Positions 63,854-64,000 of a stretch of DNA of 64,000 nt are shown here, piece by piece. A program made the position numbers and the translations under genes. Source of the stretch: Rosellinia necatrix (taxonomy: Eukaryota; Ascomycota; Sordariomycetes; Xylariales; Xylariaceae); contig JAGYVD010000006.1 in the NCBI GenBank assembly GCA_021209875.1, positions 4,154,001-4,218,000 on the forward strand, read 5' to 3'. The notes beneath the pieces were generated by a model. The model had not been told where the DNA came from and did no database searches. It was given only the letters and a program-made list of their open reading frames with translations. Within the stretch, counting starts at the first letter, position 1; every line of letters begins with the position of its first letter.

Positions 63854-64000
63854 CTAGTCGAGGGGGAAATACAGCTCGGGCAGCTTCGTGGTGTAGTACG
63901 TAGTCATGTAAAGTCCGGTCTTGGGCGTATACGTGAGCGAGATGAAGGTGTGCGTGCCGCCAGCGGTAGAAAGCGGGTGTTTGGGACTATATCGTCCATT
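63854..64000 (-). CDS. Partial gene, C-terminus only (unknown)
   Basis: An open frame enters from the right edge and ends at the TAG at 63854-63856, giving 48 C-terminal residues. The translation looks genuinely coding (STAGGTHTFISLTYTPKTG, then YMTTYYTTKLPELYFPLD before the stop) with strong G/C third positions. I do not recognise the family from this piece. It could be another cluster gene or the first flanking gene. Confidence 0.6.
   Translation of the reverse strand, partial: NGRYSPKHPLSTAGGTHTFISLTYTPKTGLYMTTYYTTKLPELYFPLD

Overview
The window is genomic DNA of a filamentous ascomycete (Pezizomycotina). The signs are many short spliceosomal introns (mostly 48-100 nt) with CTAAC/CTGAC-type branch sites, fungal-specific protein families, microsatellite-rich intergenic DNA and scattered CCTAGGTA motifs. 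A sordariomycete-like origin is my guess; no marker fixes the species. All gene models are manual: I joined exons by eye on donor/acceptor sites, reading phase and family motifs.

Layout. 0-6.6 kb is mostly intergenic with many simple repeats and one small two-exon gene (4612-5115, -). 6.6-13.1 kb holds a C2H2 zinc-finger protein (-) and a large protein with an N-terminal Arf-type GTPase domain (-). 14.5-20.3 kb is a housekeeping block: an SPF30-like Tudor splicing factor (+), the mitochondrial complex I Fe-S assembly P-loop protein IND1/NUBPL (-), and the ribosome-biogenesis factor BFR2/AATF (+). 23-32.6 kb is a carbohydrate and sulfur scavenging block: a secreted GH16 glucanase-like enzyme, a secreted GH43 enzyme, an MFS sugar transporter, and an arylsulfatase interrupted by an in-frame TAG. 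A DUF6590-type protein lies at 33.4-34.5 kb.

35-62.7 kb is a polyketide biosynthetic gene cluster: P450, SDR-1, cupin-1, Zn2Cys6 regulator, SDR-2, BBE-like FAD oxidase, cupin-2, SDR-3, a highly reducing PKS (KS-AT-DH-degenerate MT-ER-KR-ACP, no thioesterase) and cupin-3. The right edge cuts through one more gene (-). A TE-less HR-PKS with three SDRs, small cupins, one P450 and one flavin oxidase matches the gene content known for fungal salicylaldehyde-type clusters (flavoglaucin, sordarial, trichoxide). No prenyltransferase is visible. My working model is a reduced chain cyclised and oxidised by the cupin/SDR set to an alkyl-salicylaldehyde or its alcohol, then tailored by the P450 and flavin oxidase.

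The most notable points are: a one-base excess in a C6 run of the PKS DH region that breaks the spliced frame; a CAG-to-TAG-like nonsense codon in the sulfatase; a 7-nt microexon that carries the first zinc-binding cysteine of the cluster regulator; a 5-nt microexon in the sugar transporter; a recurrent CCGGACT(T) motif about 210-240 bp upstream of all three cupin genes; and the Arf-like fusion protein whose catalytic Gln is Cys.
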